A DNA stretch of 64,000 nucleotides, taken from positions 62,001 to 126,000 of the forward strand of contig NZ_CP146016.1 of the NCBI RefSeq assembly GCF_036967215.1. The letters are read 5' to 3'. A program made the position numbers and the translations under genes. The DNA is from Sulfolobus tengchongensis. GTDB taxonomy: Archaea; Thermoproteota; Thermoprotei_A; Sulfolobales; Sulfolobaceae. Shown here piece after piece: positions 1 to 11,574 of the stretch. Under the pieces are notes generated by a model. It made no database searches. It had not been told where the DNA came from and saw only the letters and a program-made list of their open reading frames with translations. Each line of letters opens with the position of its first letter. Within the stretch, counting starts at the first letter, position 1.

Positions 1-1758
1 AAATATTACCGATTGATCTCAACCCTTAGTAAGTACGCTACAGGTTTCGTTAATGCGTGTGATTATGATATAGAGGGGTCAGTTATAGGCTATTTGATAA
101 TTAAATACCTTGGTGATATCAAGAGAGCAAAACGAATGAAATTTTCTGCATTAACTAAAAACGATATACTATACGCGTTCAAAAATATGTCATCATTAGA
201 TTATAACATGATAAATGCGGGAGTGACCAGACATAAAATTGATTGGTTATGGGGAATTAACATCAGCAGGGCTCTAATGCTTTCTTTACAAGATTTTGCA
301 AAAAAGAGGGTGATACTGAGTGCAGGTAGAGTTCAGAGCCCAACACTTGTTCAAGTTGTTAATTCAGAAATTGAGAGGAATTTGTTTATTCCGCTACCAA
401 AATTCACTGTTTCAATTAATGTTAAAATTAGAGATTATACATTGAAAATTAAATTAGATAAGGAGTTCGATAGGATATCTGAGGCAAAGGATTTTTTAAA
501 TAAATTAGTTAACAAAAAAGTAAGAATAATTAAAATTGAAAATAAAATAAAAATCTTGGAGAGACCCTCCCCATTCAATCTTACTGATCTTCAAGTTGAA
601 GCAGGAAGAATATATGGAATCTCTCCATATAATGTAGAACGTATAGCAGAAGATCTATATCTGGATGGACTTATAAGTTATCCGAGGACAAATAGTCAAA
701 AAATTCCACCAACTATAAGTGTATATAATATAGTTAAGGGTCTTGAGAACAGCTCGTATAAAGAATTAATTAGTTTAGTTAAAAAAATTAGTGGGGGTAA
801 TTACATCGTTAAACAAGGTTCAAAAGACGATCCTGCACATCCAGCTATACACCCAACTGGCGAGCCACCCAAAAAATTACCTGTAAATAAATTTAAACTA
901 TATGATTTAATAGTAAGAAGATTCTTGGCATCAATATCAGCTGACGCCAAGATCGCTACCACCTACTATACCGCTAGAGTGCTAGATTTTCCGTTAGAAT
1001 TCACAATTTCATATACAAAAATACTGGAAAAAAACTGGTTGGAAATATATCATTTTCACAATATAAATGAAGATAAACCAATAATTCTTTCTAAAGAAGA
1101 TGAAGGTTTAATTCAAGGAGGGAAAATAGATATTAGCTTAAGTAGATCTATACCACGATATACGAAAGTTTCTTTGCTCAAGTGGATGGAATACTCTAAC
1201 CTAGGCACGGAAGCTACCAGAGGGAGAATAATTGAAATTTTAGTAAAAAGAAGATATCTAACTAGTAGTGGGAAATATTTAATTCCTACGAAATTAGGAT
1301 TTTATGTTGCTGAAGTATTAAATAAATTTTTCCCTGATATAGCCGATGTTAAGATGACAGCAGATATGGAGAATAAACTAGAATTAATAAAAACTGGCAA
1401 TATTTCGGAAAACTACGTAATTAAAGAAAACATAGAGAGATTAAATAAATTTATAGAGGAATACAAGGTAAATAAGGATAAGGTAGGCGAGTCGTTGGCT
1501 AAGGGCTTAGGTCTTGTAAAAGTTGCAAGATGTAAATTATGTGATCTTGAGCAGTATAAAGACGAGTTGTGTAAGTACCATTATGAAGCCAAATTAAAAC
1601 TTCTAGATACCGTGAAAATATGGGAGGAGAGAACAGGTTACGATTATAAAAAGATTTTAAAGAGGATTGGTAATAGTAGATCTACTGGTAAGTATGTAAA
1701 AGACGTAGTAGCATACTTATTAAACGGTGATGAGAGTCATGCCAAACTGAAAAGATGA
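1..1758 (+). CDS. topA: DNA topoisomerase type IA (TopA / topoisomerase III), 5'-truncated by window edge
   Basis: Relaxes negatively supercoiled DNA by single-strand passage through a 5'-phosphotyrosyl intermediate. The frame is open to base 1, so the N-terminal part of the Toprim domain is missing; the TTG at 13 is only an internal codon. The remaining Toprim signature DYDIEG is at 52-69, and the active-site Tyr lies in the motif ISYPRTNS (Tyr codon 679-681), matching the family's I-[ST]-Y-x-R-T-[DN]-S. Near the C-terminus CKLCDL followed by a Cys and a His suggests a small metal site. The gene converges on the cdv operon with only 25 bp between stop codons. Identity as a type IA enzyme is firm; reverse gyrase is excluded because no helicase domain is fused and the C-terminus ends after the topoisomerase fold. 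Confidence 0.93.
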   Translation, partial: KYYRLISTLSKYATGFVNACDYDIEGSVIGYLIIKYLGDIKRAKRMKFSALTKNDILYAFKNMSSLDYNMINAGVTRHKIDWLWGINISRALMLSLQDFAKKRVILSAGRVQSPTLVQVVNSEIERNLFIPLPKFTVSINVKIRDYTLKIKLDKEFDRISEAKDFLNKLVNKKVRIIKIENKIKILERPSPFNLTDLQVEAGRIYGISPYNVERIAEDLYLDGLISYPRTNSQKIPPTISVYNIVKGLENSSYKELISLVKKISGGNYIVKQGSKDDPAHPAIHPTGEPPKKLPVNKFKLYDLIVRRFLASISADAKIATTYYTARVLDFPLEFTISYTKILEKNWLEIYHFHNINEDKPIILSKEDEGLIQGGKIDISLSRSIPRYTKVSLLKWMEYSNLGTEATRGRIIEILVKRRYLTSSGKYLIPTKLGFYVAEVLNKFFPDIADVKMTADMENKLELIKTGNISENYVIKENIERLNKFIEEYKVNKDKVGESLAKGLGLVKVARCKLCDLEQYKDELCKYHYEAKLKLLDTVKIWEERTGYDYKKILKRIGNSRSTGKYVKDVVAYLLNGDESHAKLKR

Positions 1759-1783
1759 GGTAAGCTCTGGGGTATCTGACTTT

Positions 1784-2899
1784 TTATAAGGCCTTAAACT
1801 TCTCAGTCCAAGCTTCATACGCTTTTATGAGTTCTGGATTAACGCTAGGCATTCTGACCTTTAGTATTTCCTTAAAGTCCTGCATCGTAATTTCTCTTGG
1901 TTCATTCAAATTATTCTTAAACATTTCCTTGACTACCTTTATATGAGCAGCCTGTACTATGTCTCTAATATCACTTGCAGTATATCCTTCAGTTAATTTA
2001 GCTAACTCTTCAAGGCTTACGTCACTTGCTAATTTGACTTTCGCCGTATAATATTTGAATAATGATAATCTCTGATCATAGTCAGGTAACCTCACATATA
2101 TTCTTTTCTGGAATCTCCTTAAGAATGGCTCATCTAACCTCCAGGGCTTATTAGTAGCACCTATTACATACACTTTGTAATTCTCTGACTTATCCAATAA
2201 GCCATCCATCTCTTTTAGAAATTGATTTCTAACTCTTGCTTCTCCTCCAACTTCTGTAGAATATATGCCTAATAAAGCATCTAACTCGTCTATGAATATT
2301 ATGGCGGGCTTATTTTGTTTCTTAGACTCCTCTCTAGCCATCTTAAATACATTAGCGACATTTTTCTCGGCCTCACCAAGCCATTTTGACATTACTGATG
2401 CAGCATCTAATTGGATAAAGATAGAGTCTATTTCGTTAGCTACCGCAGCCGCGATCATTGTCTTTCCACAACCTGGAGGACCATAAAGCAAAATTCCCCT
2501 AGGCCATCCCAACGGAAATAAATCTGGCCTCCTTGTTGGGTATATTATTGCTTCTCTTAATGCTTCCTTAACGTCGTCTAAGCCAATTATATCATTAAAT
2601 GAGACCTTAGGTTTTTCAGTGACTATTACTTCTTCTGGTGTAGTTTTATCATCTTCCCCATCATTAGAAGCTGGTAAAATTTTTTCCAAATAGTTGATTC
2701 TCTTCTTGTACTCGTTTATCATTTGTTCATATGCTGTTCTTGCTACTGATTCAGGGTATAGAACTATAATCTGGCTTAAAACTTCTATAGCCTTTTTATA
2801 ATATGTTATTGCGTCGTCTACTTTTCCCTCTTTATCCGCTTTTACTGCCATAATAGCATATTTTCTAGCCATATCTTCTAACATCACTTGTGCACTCAT
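1784..2899 (-). CDS. cdvC: Cell division protein CdvC (Vps4-like AAA+ ATPase)
   Basis: Remodels and disassembles ESCRT-III (CdvB family) filaments at mid-cell during cytokinesis. Residues 1-75 form an MIT-type helical domain that binds the CdvB tail; a linker rich in Asp, Glu and Thr follows; the AAA+ module carries Walker A GPPGCGKT at 140-147 and Walker B IIFIDEL at 200-206, with a conserved FLRRF arginine-finger segment. 371 aa is the usual family length. It lies 16 nt downstream of cdvB on the same strand with GGGGTT before the ATG, so the two are very likely co-transcribed. Orthology to the Sulfolobus CdvC is clear. Confidence 0.96.
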   Translation of the reverse strand: MSAQVMLEDMARKYAIMAVKADKEGKVDDAITYYKKAIEVLSQIIVLYPESVARTAYEQMINEYKKRINYLEKILPASNDGEDDKTTPEEVIVTEKPKVSFNDIIGLDDVKEALREAIIYPTRRPDLFPLGWPRGILLYGPPGCGKTMIAAAVANEIDSIFIQLDAASVMSKWLGEAEKNVANVFKMAREESKKQNKPAIIFIDELDALLGIYSTEVGGEARVRNQFLKEMDGLLDKSENYKVYVIGATNKPWRLDEPFLRRFQKRIYVRLPDYDQRLSLFKYYTAKVKLASDVSLEELAKLTEGYTASDIRDIVQAAHIKVVKEMFKNNLNEPREITMQDFKEILKVRMPSVNPELIKAYEAWTEKFKAL

Positions 2900-2915
2900 C
2901 TACTTAACCCCTATG

Positions 2916-3704
<789 letters not shown>

Positions 3705-3716
3705 TCACTAGATTGG

Positions 3717-4541
<825 letters not shown>

Positions 4542-4610
4542 CAGCAGGGAATATTATGTAGTCAAGCTTAAAAAGTATAGCTAAGAGTAATAATTATTTC
4601 GATTAGTGTT

Positions 4611-4862
4611 ATGTCCATTCAAGCTCTTAGCAATATATCATCACAGTTTACCCATCTAGTAGGTAATATAAATGTTGAGCCAATAAGTTACGTGCTAGTT
4701 GCAATAGGGTTTGCTCTCTTATTGATTATAATAATAGGTGGTATAATTTATGGTTTAACGAAGGCAGTTAGAGCAGTTCCCTCAATGTCAACAAAAGAAT
4801 TCATATTATTCTTACTAGGCATAGCAATATTCTTGATAATTCTAGGGATATTAATACCTTAA
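4611..4862 (+). CDS. Small two-helix membrane protein next to cdvA, unknown function
   Basis: I do not recognise this 83-aa protein. Two strongly hydrophobic segments (about 26-50 and 63-83) flank a short basic loop with KAVRAVP; the N-terminal 25 residues are polar and the C-terminus ends inside the second helix, giving a hairpin with probably both ends on one side. It is divergent from cdvA, with the sRNA candidate between, and its stop codon overlaps that of enolase by 3 nt. The ATG at 4611 has an AT-rich element about 25 nt upstream (AGTAATAATTA), consistent with leaderless expression. A role at the division membrane is possible from location only. Confidence 0.75.
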   Translation: MSIQALSNISSQFTHLVGNINVEPISYVLVAIGFALLLIIIIGGIIYGLTKAVRAVPSMSTKEFILFLLGIAIFLIILGILIP

Positions 4863-6118
4863 AGATAAAAATATTTTCCATTATATTCTAATTCAAATCT
4901 GTTTTCTATTTCTAGTAATTTATTATATTTGCTCGTTCTCTCTCCTCTTGCAGGAGCTCCAGTTTTTATAAAGTCTGATGAAATACCTACAGCAAATTCT
5001 GCGATGAAATTATCTTCAGTCTCCCCACTTCTATGGCTGGTTATGAGTTTGATAGAGTTTCTTCTTGCTAGATCCGTAAACTCCATCGTTTCAGTAATTG
5101 TACCAACTTGATTAGGTTTCACTATAACACCCTTAGTTGACATCTTCTCTATACCTATTTTCAAATACCTTATATTTGTAGTATACAGATCATCTCCAGT
5201 TATAACTACATTTTTAAGTTTGCTTTGTAACTCGCTAAATTTATCGAATGAGTTCTCCTCAAATGGGTCTTCTAAGTAAACTATTGGATATTCGTTTGCT
5301 AGACTTAAGTAGAACTCTAATAACTGATTCCCATCTAACTCTTTTCCATCAATTACATATTTTCCTTTCTTGTTATCGAAGAAATCGCTTGCTGCAGCAT
5401 CCATACCCATGTATATCCGCCCTTCATAACCAGCGTTCTTAATAGAAGTGTATATTAGGTCTAATGCCTCTCTAGTTTCTTCTAAAGGTGGAGAGAATCC
5501 CCCTTCATCCCCCACCGCAGTGTATAGCTTTCCATATCTCTCTGTTATTAGCCCTTTTAGGCTTCTATAAACATCTATGGATGCAAAAAGGGCCTCCTTA
5601 AAGGTATTGAACTTTATGGGAACTATAATAAATTCTTGAATTTTCAGCTTATTTCCTGCATGTAATCCACCATTTATTATATTGAGAAGAGGTATTGGAA
5701 TTTTAGGTGATCTTGGGCCAGCAATATATTTGAATACTTCTAAGTCCAGTGATCTCGCAGCAGTTTTTAAAGCAGCTATAGAGGTAGCTATTGTTGTATT
5801 TCCTCCTAACCTAGACTTATTTTCCGTCGAATCCATTTCTATCAAGATCTTATCAATTATAGCTTGTTCTCTAACATCAATTCCGTGTAGTGCTGGGTCA
5901 ATTATGTAGTTTACGATATCTATGGCCCTTTTTACTGTAAGGCCATTGTCATCTCTTATTTCTATGGCTTCTCTTGTCCCCTTAGAAGCACCAGCTGGAG
6001 CATCTCCAAAAGATTCTATACCATCACTAGTTTTCATGAAAACCCTTATTGTAGGATTACCCCTAGAATCTATGATTTCTAACCCTCTAACCTTCTCTAT
6101 ACCAAAACGATTAATCAT
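4859..6118 (-). CDS. eno: Enolase (phosphopyruvate hydratase)
   Basis: Interconverts 2-phosphoglycerate and phosphoenolpyruvate in the lower trunk of glycolysis and gluconeogenesis. The signature is complete: the N-terminal SRGNPT loop, the metal-ligand region with [16 protein letters not shown] and GDDL, the catalytic Lys in KPNQVGT, and the late SHRSGETED loop. 419 aa is normal. The gene is divergent from the small membrane protein at 6148 with only 29 bp between starts, so both promoters must overlap and both messages are probably leaderless; TTAATTATCTTTAA at about 6133-6147 is the likely enolase TATA region. Confidence 0.97.
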   Translation of the reverse strand: MINRFGIEKVRGLEIIDSRGNPTIRVFMKTSDGIESFGDAPAGASKGTREAIEIRDDNGLTVKRAIDIVNYIIDPALHGIDVREQAIIDKILIEMDSTENKSRLGGNTTIATSIAALKTAARSLDLEVFKYIAGPRSPKIPIPLLNIINGGLHAGNKLKIQEFIIVPIKFNTFKEALFASIDVYRSLKGLITERYGKLYTAVGDEGGFSPPLEETREALDLIYTSIKNAGYEGRIYMGMDAAASDFFDNKKGKYVIDGKELDGNQLLEFYLSLANEYPIVYLEDPFEENSFDKFSELQSKLKNVVITGDDLYTTNIRYLKIGIEKMSTKGVIVKPNQVGTITETMEFTDLARRNSIKLITSHRSGETEDNFIAEFAVGISSDFIKTGAPARGERTSKYNKLLEIENRFELEYNGKYFYL

Positions 6119-6147
6119 ATTTACTGTAAACGTGTTAAAGATAATTA

Positions 6148-6468
6148 ATGTTATCTGACAGTTTCAGTATTGCCTCATTTATATTCCTTATATACGGGTT
6201 ATTGTCTCCAATTTACTCTAGATTTCTAAGGAATAAGGTTAGTAACGAAACTTTATTTCTTGTAGCATGGTCACTAGCTCCTCATTTAGTAGCGTTATTT
6301 TACTCATCGTCACTTTTAGTCGTTCTACTAGTTCTGCTGTCCTTGGGTATCAATTTATTTGTTGTTTACAAAAGAAAGTTTAGAATAATTTACTCTGGTG
6401 CTACGTTCTTATTTATGGCTATAATTATACAGATATTTATTAATCCTTTCAGTGGATTATACAACTGA
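6148..6468 (+). CDS. Small three-helix membrane protein, unknown function
   Basis: I do not recognise this 106-aa protein. Hydrophobic stretches at about 6-22, 37-70 (long enough for two passes with a break) and 80-98 indicate three to four membrane segments, with basic loops RFLRNK and YKRKFR likely cytoplasmic. Its TGA overlaps the ATG of the Zn-ribbon gene (TGATG), and that gene overlaps the signal peptidase, so the three are translationally coupled in one operon. Function cannot be inferred; the coupling to signal peptidase hints at a link with the secretory pathway. Confidence 0.75.
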   Translation: MLSDSFSIASFIFLIYGLLSPIYSRFLRNKVSNETLFLVAWSLAPHLVALFYSSSLLVVLLVLLSLGINLFVVYKRKFRIIYSGATFLFMAIIIQIFINPFSGLYN

Positions 6469-6797
6469 TGCCAAAAAAGAAACAATCGGACCCATACATT
6501 TGCCCAAATTGTGGCACAAAAGTAGAGAAGCCACAAAAAACATGGCAGTTAGTTTCACCTCTGCCTGATTCATATGGGCGAATAACGATAACTGTAATGG
6601 GTTCTTTCGAGTGTCCCAATTGTGGCCATAAATGGAAATCCGTAGTATCTAAGATAAAAGCAGGGGGGTCTTCTGTAGAAATTGAAGGTAAAAAAGGTGT
6701 TAAGAAAATAGAGTCTAACGAATCTGATGAAAAAGCCAATGAAGGTGAAATTATAGAACTTGATTTAAGTGATTTAGATGAAGATGAAGAAGAGTGA
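6468..6797 (+). CDS. Zinc-ribbon protein with acidic C-terminal tail
   Basis: 109 aa. A basic start (MPKKKQ) leads into a four-Cys zinc ribbon (C12, C15, C49, C52), each pair as CPNCG, separated by a beta-rich stretch. A linker rich in Lys and Ser follows, then an acidic tail ending DLSDLDEDEEE. The order basic tip, C2-C2 ribbon, acidic tail resembles transcription elongation factor Elf1, but the conserved Elf1 segment after the second Cys pair (around VDVYxxW) is not visible, so I do not assign it. It is the middle gene of the 6148-7203 operon and its last 20 nt also encode the start of the signal peptidase. Confidence 0.8.
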   Translation: MPKKKQSDPYICPNCGTKVEKPQKTWQLVSPLPDSYGRITITVMGSFECPNCGHKWKSVVSKIKAGGSSVEIEGKKGVKKIESNESDEKANEGEIIELDLSDLDEDEEE

Positions 6798-7203
6798 CCT
6801 AATCATTATCTTATTTATAGCGCTCATCTATATTCTTATGTTTTCTAACATAGTTCAAAGTGCAAGTGTTGAAGGAGTTTCCATGTATCCTATATTTCAA
6901 AATGGAGCATTGACCTTTTACACTAGACCAAATTCCATTGAAATAGGTAATGTAATAATATATAAATCTCCATATTTTAATAATTACATAATACACAGAG
7001 TAATATATGCAAATAATGGATACTATGTTACGCAAGGCGTGGATAGAATAACCAATCCAATACCGGATAATAGAATTGGACTAGAACCACCACAAGGTAT
7101 AACAAAGAATCTAATTGTAGGGAAAATAGTAGAATTTGGTAATATTACGTTTTCAATTCCTTATCTTGGTTATATATCGATATTATTCTCCTCGATTATT
7201 TAA
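6778..7203 (+). CDS. Archaeal type I signal peptidase (S26B)
   Basis: Membrane protease that removes Sec signal peptides outside the membrane. One N-terminal helix (about 7-28) anchors it; the nucleophile Ser is in EGVSMYP, and the Lys general base of bacteria is replaced by His in IIHRV, as in archaeal and ER enzymes; a conserved Asp lies in TQGVDRITNP, and a second hydrophobic segment ends the protein. 141 aa is short but usual for Sulfolobales. The first ATG is in the 3' end of the Zn-ribbon gene; an ATG two codons later is an equally good start. The last 8 nt overlap convergent gcvPB. Confidence 0.9.
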   Translation: MKMKKSDLIIILFIALIYILMFSNIVQSASVEGVSMYPIFQNGALTFYTRPNSIEIGNVIIYKSPYFNNYIIHRVIYANNGYYVTQGVDRITNPIPDNRIGLEPPQGITKNLIVGKIVEFGNITFSIPYLGYISILFSSII

Positions 7204-8722
7204 GGTAAGTTATTTTACCCTGTTTTCGCAGTTTTAGTACTCTATATGTTGGTGTTATACTAGAAGGGTGATTAGCATATGCTTGGTCTAACCTTCCAAT
7301 ACTTGTATTATTAGGACCTTTAAGTATTTGGTCTGGATTGTTTTTTGCCATCTCCACTATTTTTCGTAGCACTTCAGCAAACTTATCTAGAGTTTCCTTT
7401 GGTTCAGTTTCTGTAGGTTCTATCATTAAGGCTTCTTCAATAATTGGCGGAAAGTATATGGTAGGAGCATAAAATCCGTTATCAAGTAAAGCCTTTGCTA
7501 TGTCATTTGCTGTTACACCATAATTGTCAGCTAAGGGTTTTGCACTGAACACTACCTCATGCTTCCTAGGCCTATTCTCTGCAATCAACTCTAATTCTTT
7601 AACGTCTTTCAGTTTAGCTATAAGGTAATTAGTTGCTAAAGTACTCATTTTCCCTATGAGTTGAATACCTTGAGGGCCTAATCCTAATAAATACGCGAAA
7701 CTGCGCGCTAAGTTGCCTACATTTCCATAAAATGATGCAATTTTTCCTATACTTTTTTGAGGGATTTTACTTAATTTATATTTTCCATTTACTTTCTCTA
7801 CTAAAGGGTAAGGAAGGTATTCTGTCAGTTCTCCTTTGGCACATATTGCTCCTGCACCTGGCCCTCCTCCTCCATGCGGAACTGCAAATGTCTTATGGAG
7901 ATTTAGATGTACAATATCAAATCCCATATCCCCCGGTCTAGCCACTCCTAATATTCCATTTAAATTAGCTCCATCATAATATAACACGGCATTAACTGAA
8001 TGCATTATCTTGGAAATTTCCAGAATATTTTCTTCAAATAATCCTAGAGTATTGGGATTAGTTAACATGAAACCAGCAGTCTTGTCGTTTACGATTTCCT
8101 TTAGGATATTGATATCTACTAGTCCCTCTTTATTGGATTTAACGTATATAACCTTATATCCAGCCATGGCTGCGCTAGCTGGATTAGTTCCGTGAGCAGT
8201 ATCTGCAACGAGCATAAGATCTTTGTAATTCCTATTGTGTTCTTCATGGAATTTCTTAATCATTAATACTCCAGCAAATTCCCCTGCAGAGCCTGCAGGT
8301 ACTTGTAAACTACATTCGTCCATGCCAGTTATTTCACTTAACCAAACTTGTAACTCATACATCATTTCAAGAATTCCTTGTACGTAATCTTCGTCTTCTA
8401 ATGGATGGTGATGTTCAACTACTTCAGGAGCTTTTTCCTCAATTTTTGGATTGTATTTCATAGTGCATGAACCTAAAGGCATCATTCCCGTATCCACACC
8501 GAAACTCATCTGAGATAGTCTAACAAAATGTCGAACTACCTCTAATTCACTTAGGTTAGGTAAATCTGGAACTTCTTCTCTCAATAAATTTTTAGGTATA
8601 TTTATTTCTGTAATGTAATTTCTGATTTCTTCGTCTTTATTTATCAAAAATCCTTGTCTAGTGGAATTACTCTTGTTCAATTCAAATATTAATGGCTCTT
8701 CCCATTTAGCTTGTCTCCACAT
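7196..8722 (-). CDS. gcvPB: Glycine dehydrogenase (decarboxylating) subunit 2, P-protein C-terminal half
   Basis: With GcvPA forms the split P-protein, which decarboxylates glycine with PLP and passes the aminomethyl group to lipoylated GcvH. The PLP Lys is in HLNLHKTF, followed by the glycine-rich loop PHGGGGPG; FDIVHLN and the AGSAGEFAG region are also conserved. 508 aa is normal for this half. Its ATG is inside the last 17 nt of gcvPA, so the two subunits are translationally coupled, matching their equimolar assembly. Confidence 0.96.
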   Translation of the reverse strand: MWRQAKWEEPLIFELNKSNSTRQGFLINKDEEIRNYITEINIPKNLLREEVPDLPNLSELEVVRHFVRLSQMSFGVDTGMMPLGSCTMKYNPKIEEKAPEVVEHHHPLEDEDYVQGILEMMYELQVWLSEITGMDECSLQVPAGSAGEFAGVLMIKKFHEEHNRNYKDLMLVADTAHGTNPASAAMAGYKVIYVKSNKEGLVDINILKEIVNDKTAGFMLTNPNTLGLFEENILEISKIMHSVNAVLYYDGANLNGILGVARPGDMGFDIVHLNLHKTFAVPHGGGGPGAGAICAKGELTEYLPYPLVEKVNGKYKLSKIPQKSIGKIASFYGNVGNLARSFAYLLGLGPQGIQLIGKMSTLATNYLIAKLKDVKELELIAENRPRKHEVVFSAKPLADNYGVTANDIAKALLDNGFYAPTIYFPPIIEEALMIEPTETEPKETLDKFAEVLRKIVEMAKNNPDQILKGPNNTSIGRLDQAYANHPSSITPTYRVLKLRKQGKITYLK

Positions 8723-10070
8723 TTTTTATCGCCTCCTCTATAGTTGAGGCTAATAAGTCTATTGATTTTTTGTCATGAATTTCTGTTACGCAAAAGAGTG
8801 CTGTTTTATCAGATAACCTTAGACCACCTTGTAATCTTTTTTCTTTTAATTTACGGCTAATAATATCATAGTTTACAGGGAACTTAATAACGAATTCCTC
8901 AAAGAAATCTGAGCTAAAAGCATTACTAACATCTTTTATCTCGGTTAGCTTTTTAGAGGCATAATGACTTCTAAAGTAGATTTCCTCTGCCAATTCTTTT
9001 ATTCCTTCTTTTCCTAACAAACTTAAGTAAATAGCATTTGCTATGGCCATTAGTGCCTCATTAGTTGTTATATTTGAAGTAGCTTTTTCTCTTTTTATAA
9101 ATTGCTCTCTTGTCTGTAGGATAAGTGTGAATCCCATATTACCATTATTATCTTTTGTAATTCCTACTATTCTACCCGGCATCTGCCTTATTAATGTCAT
9201 GTCCCATTTAACTGCAAATATACCCATTAGAGGTCCTCCAAAATTTAACGGAAGACCCAATTCTTGACCATCACCTATAGCTATGTCAACGTCGTATCTC
9301 CCGGGTGGTTTTATTAGACCTAAGGACAAAGGATTAACTCCTACTATACTTAACGCCTTTTTATGTTTTGCTATATCAATTACGTGTTCAATGTTACTTT
9401 CAAATATGCCAAAGAAATTTGGTTGCTGAAGATATATTGCCGTAATATCGTCATCTGCCTTTCTTTCCAAATCCTCTAAGTCAATTTCTCCTGTATTTTT
9501 ATTGTATTTAACTTCTTTTATTCTTATCCCCTTTCCCTGTATCCACGTTTTTAGCACTTCCTTATGGAAAGGATTAGAATTTTCCGGTACTAAAACCGTT
9601 TTTTTACCATTTATTCTATTAGCCATTAATACAGCTTCAGCCAGAGCAGAACCCCAATCATACATTGATGCATTGACTACCTCCATTTCTAGTAACTCTG
9701 CGACTAGGCTTTGATATTCAAATAGTGCTTGCAAAAGTCCTTGAGAGATTTCAGGTTGATATGGGGTATAAGACGTGTAGAACTCTGATCTGCTTATGAT
9801 AAATTTTATAGCACTAGGAATGTAATGTGGACAAACACCAGCTCCAATGAAGGGAGGTGCACTTAGTTCTATATTTTTTTTGACTTTCTCTTTAATCTCT
9901 TCTTCAATCTCGTATTCAGATAGTGGTTTTCCTCTTCCTATGTTCAATAATCTATTTAATTTAATTTCAGCAGGTATATCATTGAACAATTCATCAATAT
10001 TAGCCACACCTATTTCTTTCAGCATTTCATTTACTAAGCCCAGATTTGGAAGCCAAGGGTGCTTATACAT
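8706..10070 (-). CDS. gcvPA: Glycine dehydrogenase (decarboxylating) subunit 1, P-protein N-terminal half
   Basis: The half of the split P-protein that lacks the PLP Lys but completes the active site. Conserved family features include the PFIGAGVCPHYIPS segment, YTPYQPEISQGLLQALFEYQ type region, the DWGSALAEA motif and FGGPLMG. 454 aa is typical. The ATG at 10070 lies 34 bp from the divergent gcvT start; TTAAAAGTG about 26 nt upstream supports leaderless transcription. P is transcribed leftwards, T and H rightwards, so one short shared control region governs the system. Confidence 0.96.
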   Translation of the reverse strand: MYKHPWLPNLGLVNEMLKEIGVANIDELFNDIPAEIKLNRLLNIGRGKPLSEYEIEEEIKEKVKKNIELSAPPFIGAGVCPHYIPSAIKFIISRSEFYTSYTPYQPEISQGLLQALFEYQSLVAELLEMEVVNASMYDWGSALAEAVLMANRINGKKTVLVPENSNPFHKEVLKTWIQGKGIRIKEVKYNKNTGEIDLEDLERKADDDITAIYLQQPNFFGIFESNIEHVIDIAKHKKALSIVGVNPLSLGLIKPPGRYDVDIAIGDGQELGLPLNFGGPLMGIFAVKWDMTLIRQMPGRIVGITKDNNGNMGFTLILQTREQFIKREKATSNITTNEALMAIANAIYLSLLGKEGIKELAEEIYFRSHYASKKLTEIKDVSNAFSSDFFEEFVIKFPVNYDIISRKLKEKRLQGGLRLSDKTALFCVTEIHDKKSIDLLASTIEEAIKNVETS

Positions 10071-10104
10071 AAGCCTTAATACACTTTTAACACACTTTTA
10101 ATAT
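10071..10104. promoter_or_regulatory. Divergent gcvPA/gcvT control region with tandem repeat
   Basis: The 34-bp gap between the two start codons holds two head-to-tail copies of ACACTTTTAA with an 11-bp period (10081-10090 and 10092-10101). The TTTTAA/TTAAAA cores serve as TATA elements for the two strands, each about the right distance from a leaderless start. One factor bound to both repeats could control both halves of the glycine cleavage system. Sequence repeat is direct observation, regulation is inference. Confidence 0.55.
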
Positions 10105-11145
10105 ATGTTTGTTTCACCCTTTCATGACCTTGAGGAAAAGTTAGGAGCTAATTTTGGGGAGTTTGCAGGTTGGGAAATGCCAATGAGTTTCAGCAGTTAC
10201 GCAGAAGAACATATGAGCGTCCGAACTTCAGTGGCTTTTTTCAACTTATCTCATATGGGTAGACTGAGAGTTAAGGGAAATTCGAAAGAATTTGAAATGT
10301 TAATAGCTAAGGAGGTAAGCAAGGCAAATATTGGAAATATGATAGGTCCCACAGCATTCCTAAACGATAAAGCGGGTTTTAAAGATGATGTGATGGTATA
10401 TAAGGTAACTGAAGACGAATGGTTAATTGTTACCAATGCGATAAATAGGGAAAAAATTATTAGTTGGATAAAGTCTAATTCAAATTTAGACGTTGAAGAT
10501 TTAACGTTTAAATATTGTATGATAGCCATACAAGGTAGAAAATTAGAAGACGTTCTAGGTAAGGTTGAGTTAAGGCCATTGGAATTTAGACTTAATACCA
10601 ATTTTTTAGGTTATGACGTTTTTTTATTAAGTAGATCTGGATGGACCGGCGAAAATGGCTTAGAAGTTTGGGCAACAATAGATGTCGGAAGAAAGATAAT
10701 AATGGATCTAGTTAAGATGGGAATAAGACCTGCAGGGCTAATTGCGAGGGATAGTTTAAGACAAGAAATGGGCTTTGTACTTTATGGTGAAGATATTGAT
10801 GAAAACGTTACTCCAGTAGAGGCCAGATATTGGGTTTTCTCGTTAGATAAGGACTTTATAGGAAAATCAAGTTTAATTGAACGTATAAGAAGTGGTGTAG
10901 ATAAGATAAGGATTGGTTTTAAGATGAAGAAAGGCGAAAGAGTTATACCTAGGCATTTGTCTAAGATATACTCAATATCAAATGAGGTAGGATATGTGAC
11001 TAGTAGTATTTTCTCCCCTTATCTGAATAGAGTTATAGGGATGGGTTATGTTAACCCTAAATATTTTTACTTAGGATACAATCTTGCAGTAGATATTAGA
11101 GGTAAACAATATGATATAAAAATTGACGAGTTTCCATTTATTTAG
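10105..11145 (+). CDS. gcvT: Aminomethyltransferase (glycine cleavage T-protein)
   Basis: Transfers the methylene group from aminomethyl-lipoyl-GcvH to a tetrahydropterin cofactor and releases ammonia. Family features: [10 protein letters not shown] near the N-terminus, [13 protein letters not shown], the [14 protein letters not shown] pterin-binding motif, and the conserved Asp region [14 protein letters not shown]. 346 aa fits archaeal GcvT. ATG at 10105 is preceded by the TATA-bearing tandem repeat and is likely leaderless. gcvH follows after 11 nt. Confidence 0.95.
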   Translation: MFVSPFHDLEEKLGANFGEFAGWEMPMSFSSYAEEHMSVRTSVAFFNLSHMGRLRVKGNSKEFEMLIAKEVSKANIGNMIGPTAFLNDKAGFKDDVMVYKVTEDEWLIVTNAINREKIISWIKSNSNLDVEDLTFKYCMIAIQGRKLEDVLGKVELRPLEFRLNTNFLGYDVFLLSRSGWTGENGLEVWATIDVGRKIIMDLVKMGIRPAGLIARDSLRQEMGFVLYGEDIDENVTPVEARYWVFSLDKDFIGKSSLIERIRSGVDKIRIGFKMKKGERVIPRHLSKIYSISNEVGYVTSSIFSPYLNRVIGMGYVNPKYFYLGYNLAVDIRGKQYDIKIDEFPFI

Positions 11146-11156
11146 GTGAACGGTAT

Positions 11157-11573
11157 ATGAGCGAGATAAAAGTAGGGAGGTACATAGTGCTAACGGATAG
11201 GCTATACACGGAAACTGATGAATGGGTAAAAATTTCTTCTGTCGATAATGTAGCAATAGTGGGTATAACTGATTATGCTCAAAAGAAGTTAAGGGATATA
11301 GTAGGTATCGAGTTACCTCAAGTACAGAGGGAGGTAAAAGCTGGAGAATCTGTAGGTGTAATAGAATCTGTAAAAGCCGCAGCAGACATTTTTTCGCCAT
11401 TAAGTGGAGTGATACTAGAGGTAAACACTAAGCTACTTGAGCATCCTGAGATTATAAATAAAGATCCTTATGGTGAAGGCTGGATATTTAAGTTAAGAGC
11501 CTCTAGTCTAGCTAAGGAGAAGGAAAAATTACTTAGCCCAGAAAAGTATATTGAAAAGATAAAAGGTGGATAA
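11157..11573 (+). CDS. gcvH: Glycine cleavage system H protein (lipoyl carrier)
   Basis: Carries the aminomethyl intermediate between P, T and L proteins on a lipoylated Lys. The lipoylation motif [10 protein letters not shown] places the modified residue at K73; the flanking beta-barrel strands ([20 protein letters not shown]) and [10 protein letters not shown] are conserved. 138 aa is normal. GGTGAACGGTAT upstream gives a Shine-Dalgarno. Its last codons overlap the Shine-Dalgarno region of the PAC2 gene. Confidence 0.96.
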   Translation: MSEIKVGRYIVLTDRLYTETDEWVKISSVDNVAIVGITDYAQKKLRDIVGIELPQVQREVKAGESVGVIESVKAAADIFSPLSGVILEVNTKLLEHPEIINKDPYGEGWIFKLRASSLAKEKEKLLSPEKYIEKIKGG

Positions 11574-11574
11574 A

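Noticed and set aside
6449-6739. 96-codon minus-strand frame
   Set aside because: Fully antisense to the Zn-ribbon gene whose CPNCG pairs and operon overlaps are clear.
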